NCBI GenBank assembly: GCA_003529305.1
Contig: DPWC01000178.1
Location: forward strand, 410-6,785
Reading direction: 5' to 3'
DNA length: 6,376 nucleotides
Source: Actinomycetota bacterium
GTDB lineage: Bacteria; Actinomycetota; Actinomycetes; UBA12327
The notes beneath the pieces were generated by a model, which ran no database searches, was not told the DNA's origin, and was given only the letters and a program-made list of their open reading frames with translations. Shown here piece by piece: positions 1 through 3,483 of the stretch. The position numbers and the translations under genes are program-made. Every line of letters starts with the position of its first letter. The first letter of the stretch is position 1.

Positions 1-308
1 CGGGCACCAATATCGGCGCCGCCACAGTCTTTGTGAACTACGACGGCCAAGATAAGCACCGCACCGTGATCGGTGATCATGTCCGGATCGGCAGCGACAC
101 CATGCTGGTGGCGCCAGTGGAAGTCGGCGACGGTGCCTACACCGCGGCAGGGTCGGTCATCACTGACGATGTGCCCCCTGGCTCTATGGCTGTTGCCCGA
201 GCCCGGCAGCGGATCATCGAAGGCTGGGTGCGGCTCAGGCGCCCCGGAAGTGCGTCAGCTCAAGCCGCTGAGGCGGCCACTGAAGGCGGCGAGGAGTCGG
301 CGAAATAG
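1..308 (+). CDS. glmU: GlmU, bifunctional UDP-GlcNAc pyrophosphorylase / GlcN-1-P acetyltransferase, C-terminal fragment
   Basis: This is the last ~101 residues of GlmU; the 5' part lies outside the window and the first whole codon is at base 3. GlmU acetylates glucosamine-1-phosphate and then uridylylates it to UDP-GlcNAc, the cytoplasmic precursor of peptidoglycan. Only the end of the left-handed beta-helix acetyltransferase domain is visible. It contains hexapeptide-type repeats (IGAATV, VIGDHV, VAPVEVGDGA), the VFVNYDG motif with the Asn-Tyr pair of the acetyltransferase site, and GSDTMLVAP, whose Ser (codon 93-95) matches the mycobacterial catalytic-site Ser. The helix is followed by GW (Trp codon 225-227) and RRPGS, a C-terminal arm known from the Mycobacterium tuberculosis enzyme, in which this Trp contributes to acetyl transfer. 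An Ala/Glu-rich tail, probably disordered, ends at TAG 306-308. The protein fits actinobacterial GlmU far better than the E. coli form. prs follows after 100 bases on the same strand. Confidence 0.95.
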   Translation, partial: GTNIGAATVFVNYDGQDKHRTVIGDHVRIGSDTMLVAPVEVGDGAYTAAGSVITDDVPPGSMAVARARQRIIEGWVRLRRPGSASAQAAEAATEGGEESAK

Positions 309-315
309 CTGACGC

Positions 316-381
316 GCCGCCCCCGCGGCCGACCACCGACCATCCGAAGGCAGGATGGTGCCCTACCGCGTGAGCCGCGGT
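316..381 (+). other. Three consecutive small hairpins in the glmU-prs gap
   Basis: Three perfect inverted repeats lie back to back in the 100-base gap before prs. The first is GCCGC 316-320 with GCGGC 325-329 (loop CCCC). The second is ACCATCC 339-345 with GGATGGT 353-359 (7-base loop). The third is ACCGCG 365-370 with CGCGGT 376-381 (5-base loop TGAGC). None is followed by a T-tract, so none is a classical intrinsic terminator. The last ends 14 bases before the prs ribosome binding site. They could be RNA processing sites, a partial terminator or a leader structure for prs. Short stems also arise by chance in GC-rich DNA, so the repeats are certain but any function is inference. I saw no convincing -35/-10 pair in this gap. 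Confidence 0.4.
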
Positions 382-395
382 GACGCCGTGCCAAC

Positions 396-402
396 GAGAG
401 GG
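396..402 (+). promoter_or_regulatory. Ribosome binding site deciding the prs start
   Basis: GAGAGGG lies 6 bases before the GTG at 409. It supports that GTG over the in-frame ATG at 355, which would add 18 residues unlike anything in the family and overlap the second hairpin of the gap. Confidence 0.7.
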
Positions 403-408
403 CTCGTA

Positions 409-1386
409 GTGACCGGGATCAAGACCACGGGTCAAAAGAAGCTCATGCTCTTCACCGGGCGCGCCCATCCAGAACTAGCGAACGCGGTTGCTGAGCGGCT
501 CGGGGTCGAGATCGTGCCCACGAGTGCCTATGACTTCGCTAACGGTGAGATCTTTGTGCGCTTTGAGGAATCAGTTCGTGGCTGCGACGCGTTTATTCTG
601 CAAAGCCACACAGAGCCAGTGAACAAATGGATCATGGAGCAATTACTCATGATCGATGCGCTCAAGCGAGCGTCGGCTAAGCGCATCACCGTGATCGCGC
701 CGTTTTATGCCTATGCCCGCCAAGACAAGAAGCATCGTGGCCGCGAGCCGATCTCTGCTCGACTGATTGCCGACTTGTTCAAGACCGCCGGGGCTAATCG
801 CCTCATGGCAGTGGACTTGCACACCTCACAGATTCAAGGCTTCTTCGACGGCCCGGTTGACCACCTATTTGCCTTGCCGATTTTGGCAGAGCATGTTCAG
901 GCCAACTATGACCGTGCCCGCATCACCGTTGTTTCACCCGATGCCGGCCGGGTCCGCGTGGCAGAGCGGTGGACCGACATTCTTGATGCGCCGTTGGCCA
1001 TCATTCACAAGCGTCGGGACCCTGATGTGCCCAACGAGGCCAAAGTGCTCGAGGTCGTCGGTGATGTAGAAGATCGAATCTGTGTGATTGTCGACGACAT
1101 GATCGATACAGCGGGCACCATCACCAAGGCTGCAGATGCGCTCTTCGAGAACGGTGCCGTCGAGGTGATCGCGACTTCGACGCACGGAGTGCTGTCTCAC
1201 CCGGCTCGTGAACGGCTCAGCGACAGTCGCATCACCGAGGTTGTCGTCACCGACACTTTGCCCATCCCCCAGGACAGTCGCTTCGACAAACTCACCATCC
1301 TGTCGATTGCACCGTTGATTGCCCGGGCGATTCATGAGGTCTTTGATGAAGGATCTGTGACCAGCCTGTTCGACGGTCATTCCTGA
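409..1386 (+). CDS. prs: Ribose-phosphate pyrophosphokinase (PRPP synthetase)
   Basis: Prs transfers pyrophosphate from ATP to ribose-5-phosphate, giving PRPP for purines, pyrimidines, NAD, His and Trp; in many actinobacteria PRPP also feeds the decaprenyl-phosphoryl-arabinose route. It is a soluble, usually hexameric, Mg-dependent enzyme. From GTG 409 the product is 325 residues, the usual actinobacterial length, and begins MTGIKTTGQKKLM as in that phylum. Visible motifs are the ATP-site loop YARQDKKHRGREP (about 102-114), DLHT with the catalytic His at about 138, KRRD with the catalytic-loop Lys at about 201, and the PRPP-binding loop VIVDDMIDTAGT (about 226-237). The C-terminus GSVTSLF is also typical of the phylum, here with a short DGHS extension. 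No key residue is missing. The family is normally inhibited allosterically by ADP, but the sequence cannot show whether this one is. Neighbours are glmU upstream and rplY 75 bases downstream. An alternative ATG at 355 lacks both homology and a good binding site. Confidence 0.97.
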   Translation: MTGIKTTGQKKLMLFTGRAHPELANAVAERLGVEIVPTSAYDFANGEIFVRFEESVRGCDAFILQSHTEPVNKWIMEQLLMIDALKRASAKRITVIAPFYAYARQDKKHRGREPISARLIADLFKTAGANRLMAVDLHTSQIQGFFDGPVDHLFALPILAEHVQANYDRARITVVSPDAGRVRVAERWTDILDAPLAIIHKRRDPDVPNEAKVLEVVGDVEDRICVIVDDMIDTAGTITKAADALFENGAVEVIATSTHGVLSHPARERLSDSRITEVVVTDTLPIPQDSRFDKLTILSIAPLIARAIHEVFDEGSVTSLFDGHS

Positions 1387-1422
1387 CGCCCCCTGTCGCA
1401 GGCACCTCAACCGTTGCCGTTA

Positions 1423-1435
1423 GGGTGAACCACCC
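1423..1435 (+). other. Small hairpin in the prs-rplY gap
   Basis: GGGTG (1423-1427) pairs with CACCC (1431-1435) across a 3-base loop, 13 bases before the rplY ribosome binding site. There is no T-tract. The stem is only 5 bp and may be chance. The rest of the 75-base gap shows no clear promoter; TAGGGT at 1421-1426 fits the loose actinobacterial TAnnnT -10 pattern but has no good -35 at the proper distance. Confidence 0.25.
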
Positions 1436-1448
1436 CCGAGGTAAGAGC

Positions 1449-1453
1449 AGGAG
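1449..1453 (+). promoter_or_regulatory. Ribosome binding site of rplY
   Basis: AGGAG with an 8-base spacer precedes GTG 1462. It is a strong site and fixes the GTG start, which also gives the expected L25 N-terminus. Confidence 0.8.
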
Positions 1454-1461
1454 ACATTTCC

Positions 1462-2064
1462 GTGTCTGAAGTGCAGATGGACGCGACACCGCGTGACGAG
1501 TTCGGCAAGGGCGCTGCCCGTCGGATCCGTCGCGCTGGCAATGTGCCTGCCGTCGTCTATGGCCATGGCACGGACCCTGTTCATGTCACGCTGCCCGGTC
1601 GTGAGCTCACTCGGGCGCTGAAGCAGCAGAATGTGCTGATTCAACTGGCGATCGCCGGTGGGTCGTCACAGTTGACTCTGCCGAAGTCTGTTCAGCGCGA
1701 TCCGGTTCGACAAATCATTGAGCATGTTGACCTCGTCATCATCGACGCCGATGAGCGAGTGATTGTTGATGTACCTATCGCTTTGGTCGGTCAGGCCGAA
1801 CCCGGTGGAATTGTCGACCACGCGGACACCTTGTCGATCTCGGCGAAGGCGACCAGCATTCCGTCCTCGATTGAGGTCTCGATTGCCGGTTTGACCATCG
1901 GCACCATCCTGCAAGCTTCGGAAGTCACACTTCCCGCCGGTGTCGAATTGAATGCTGACCCTGGATTCCAGGTTGTGCACATTGTGGCGCCGCAGGTTGA
2001 GGCGGCTCCAGTGGCTGAGGTGGCGGGCGAAGGCGCCGCTGAGCCCGCTCCCGCCGGCGACTGA
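1462..2064 (+). CDS. rplY: 50S ribosomal protein L25, long Ctc/TL5 form
   Basis: L25 binds 5S rRNA in the large ribosomal subunit. This 200-residue product is the long form, called Ctc (a general stress protein in Bacillus) or TL5 in Thermus, rather than the short E. coli L25 of about 94 residues. The N-terminal 5S-binding domain covers roughly residues 1-95 and carries the family signature around residues 16-36 (KGAARRIRRAGNVPAVVYGHG region). A beta-rich TL5-type C-terminal domain runs from about 96 to 180, including the stretches DVPIALVGQAEPGG and LPAGVELNADPGF. The last ~20 residues are rich in Ala, Glu and Pro, probably flexible, and common in actinobacterial L25. The start is GTG with a good binding site. 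prs lies 75 bases upstream and pth 53 bases downstream, separated from rplY by a perfect hairpin. The ctc-pth pairing is widely conserved and links two translation functions. Nothing is missing or truncated. Confidence 0.95.
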   Translation: MSEVQMDATPRDEFGKGAARRIRRAGNVPAVVYGHGTDPVHVTLPGRELTRALKQQNVLIQLAIAGGSSQLTLPKSVQRDPVRQIIEHVDLVIIDADERVIVDVPIALVGQAEPGGIVDHADTLSISAKATSIPSSIEVSIAGLTIGTILQASEVTLPAGVELNADPGFQVVHIVAPQVEAAPVAEVAGEGAAEPAPAGD

Positions 2065-2070
2065 AGAAGA

Positions 2071-2091
2071 GCTGGCTCGCTCAGAGCCAGT
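2071..2091 (+). other. Perfect 7-bp hairpin between rplY and pth
   Basis: CTGGCTC (2072-2078) pairs exactly with GAGCCAG (2084-2090) across the loop GCTCA; G2071 and T2091 add a wobble pair. It starts 7 bases after the rplY stop and ends 16 bases before the pth ribosome binding site. The bases that follow (TGGTGAACCG) are not a T-tract. It may be a T-less terminator or attenuator, or an RNA processing or stability element that lets rplY be expressed above pth. The structure is clear; the role is inference. Confidence 0.5.
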
Positions 2092-2106
2092 GGTGAACCG
2101 TCTGCC

Positions 2107-2111
2107 GGAGG
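2107..2111 (+). promoter_or_regulatory. Ribosome binding site of pth
   Basis: GGAGG with a 6-base spacer precedes ATG 2118. It is close to ideal and suggests that pth is initiated independently of rplY. Confidence 0.8.
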
Positions 2112-2117
2112 TGTGCG

Positions 2118-2702
2118 ATGACATCATCGCCATCCCCGTGGATCATCGTGGGCCTGGGAAATCCCGGCGCTGAGTACGCCGCCACCCGTCACAACGCTGG
2201 GTACTTGGTCGTTGATGAGTTAGCGCGCCGAGGGTCGGCCACCTGGAAGATGCATCGATCGCGGTGTCGGGTTGCGGAGGTCCGTCTGGGATCCGGTCGT
2301 GCAGTGCTGGCCCAGCCGCACGCCTTCATGAACGAGTCCGGTGGCCCCGTAGCCTCGCTAGTGTCCTACTACAAAGAACCGTTGGACCGCGTCATCGTGA
2401 TTCACGATGAATTGGACATCCCCTTCGGGGCGTTGCGTCTCAAAGTAGGCGGCGGCGACGGTGGACACAATGGATTGAAGTCGTTACGCAAGTCACTAGG
2501 CAGTGGGGAGTTCCTGCGAGTGCGTTGGGGGATCGGCCGGCCACCGGGACGGATGGATCCTGCGGCATTTGTATTGCGGAATTTCTCTGCCACAGAGCGT
2601 GCAGAAGTAGCGGTGTTGGTCGCTCGAGCTGCCGATGCGGTGGAAGCGCTGATGAGTGAAGGGCTGGAAGCCGCACAAAATAGGTTCAACACTGACGCCT
2701 AG
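2118..2702 (+). CDS. pth: Peptidyl-tRNA hydrolase (Pth1 family)
   Basis: Pth cleaves the ester bond of peptidyl-tRNAs that drop off stalled ribosomes, freeing tRNA for reuse. It is a cytoplasmic monomer and essential in most bacteria. The 194-residue product has the normal family length and all the catalytic landmarks. These are VGLGNPG with Asn at 15, TRHNAGY with the catalytic His at 25, FMNESGG with Asn at 72, HDELD with Asp at 97, and GGHNGLKS with Asn at 118. They correspond to E. coli Asn10, His20, Asn68, Asp93 and Asn114. The RVRWGIGRPPGRMDP stretch and the C-terminal helix are also typical. The N-terminus has a few extra residues (TSSPSP) before the first beta strand, as is common in actinobacteria. 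Two TTA leucine codons occur (2220-2222 and 2484-2486). cysQ starts 10 bases after the stop, so the two are probably co-transcribed. Confidence 0.97.
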   Translation: MTSSPSPWIIVGLGNPGAEYAATRHNAGYLVVDELARRGSATWKMHRSRCRVAEVRLGSGRAVLAQPHAFMNESGGPVASLVSYYKEPLDRVIVIHDELDIPFGALRLKVGGGDGGHNGLKSLRKSLGSGEFLRVRWGIGRPPGRMDPAAFVLRNFSATERAEVAVLVARAADAVEALMSEGLEAAQNRFNTDA

Positions 2703-2707
2703 GGTGA
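2701..2707 (+). promoter_or_regulatory. Probable ribosome binding site deciding the cysQ start
   Basis: AGGGTGA overlaps the pth stop codon and lies 5 bases before GTG 2713. A second in-frame GTG at 2704 sits inside this site and has nothing suitable upstream, so 2713 is preferred. The site is moderate, and coupling to pth translation is likely. Confidence 0.5.
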
Positions 2708-2712
2708 GCACT

Positions 2713-3483
2713 GTGAGCGATGACGCCACATTGGCCCATGATCTTGCCGACGAGGTGGGTCGCGCCCTGCTTGCAGCGCGCGAGGATCTGTTCGCGCACC
2801 ACGACACCAGCGGCGTCAAAGATGCTGCTGATGCTCTGGCGCAACGCATCATTGAGGAGCGACTCGGCCGAGATCGTCCCGACGATGTGGTGCTCTCTGA
2901 AGAGGCTGTTGATGACCTGTCCCGATTAGGCGCTCAGCGAGTATGGATTGTTGATCCACTGGATGGCACCCGTGAGTACGCCGCAAAGGGGCGCAGCGAT
3001 TGGGGTGTGCACATCGCCCTCTGGGAGGCCGAAGCAGAAACTCTGACGGCGGCTGCGGTCGCACTGCCGGCGCAGGGTCAGGTGCTGTCTACCTCTGCGC
3101 TCGTCGCAGACCCAGAGGTTGCACCGAGCTGGCCTGAGCCGCTGCGCATGGTCGTCAGCATCAACCAGCCGCAATTGCTCGTGGAGTCCTTGGCACGCTC
3201 CGTACCGTTGCAGTTGCAGCTTGCCGGTTCGGTGGCGGCCAAGATGGCAATGGTGGTGCGCGGTGAGGCCGACGCCTATGTGCACGAGACTGCTTTGAAT
3301 GAATGGGACACCGCAGCACCGGTGGCGGTAGCGCGCGCCCATGGCCTGCACACAAGTCACCTTGATGGCTCGCCGTTGACCTTCAATCATCGAACAGCGA
3401 TCACCACAGACATCATGATCTGTCGAGCGGAGCTTGCTGAACGGTTGCTAGCCGAATTCGCCCCTTTGCTGCCCTCGCGATGA
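2713..3483 (+). CDS. cysQ: 3'(2'),5'-bisphosphate nucleotidase CysQ, inositol monophosphatase superfamily
   Basis: CysQ hydrolyses 3'-phosphoadenosine 5'-phosphate (PAP), a by-product of PAPS-dependent sulfur transfer that inhibits sulfotransferases and exoribonucleases, to AMP and phosphate. It is a soluble Mg-dependent enzyme inhibited by Li in this superfamily. From GTG 2713 the product is 256 residues, near the ~267 of M. tuberculosis CysQ (Rv2131c). Metal-site motifs are LSEE (Glu 63-64), WIVDPLDGTREY (78-89, Asp 81 and Asp 84) and EWDTAAP (197-203, Asp 199). GRSDWGVHIALW and LDGSP match the mycobacterial protein specifically. The GSVAAK segment is the usual backbone turn before the last metal ligand. 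No signal peptide or membrane segment is seen. Members of this group also act on inositol-1-phosphate and fructose-1,6-bisphosphate, so the true substrate is less certain than the fold. It lies 10 bases after pth, and its TGA overlaps the mfd ATG. Starting at ATG 2656 would place 57 bases within pth and add non-homologous residues. Confidence 0.88.
   Translation: MSDDATLAHDLADEVGRALLAAREDLFAHHDTSGVKDAADALAQRIIEERLGRDRPDDVVLSEEAVDDLSRLGAQRVWIVDPLDGTREYAAKGRSDWGVHIALWEAEAETLTAAAVALPAQGQVLSTSALVADPEVAPSWPEPLRMVVSINQPQLLVESLARSVPLQLQLAGSVAAKMAMVVRGEADAYVHETALNEWDTAAPVAVARAHGLHTSHLDGSPLTFNHRTAITTDIMICRAELAERLLAEFAPLLPSR

Noticed and set aside
355..408. Longer prs start at ATG 355
   Set aside because: It adds 18 residues not found in the family, lacks a good binding site and starts within a hairpin stem; GTG 409 has GAGAGGG and the canonical MTGIKTTG N-terminus.
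934..1410. 158-codon open frame on the minus strand over prs
   Set aside because: It lies opposite the conserved PRPP-loop half of prs and its product resembles no family I know.
1414..1426. TTGCCG and TAGGGT as a promoter for rplY
   Set aside because: The two boxes are one base apart, far too close, and nothing resembling a -35 lies about 17 bases before TAGGGT. An rplY promoter is possible but not supported by sequence.
2656..2712. Longer cysQ starts at ATG 2656 or GTG 2704
   Set aside because: The first overlaps the pth C-terminus in another frame and adds non-homologous residues; the second lies inside the only plausible ribosome binding site.
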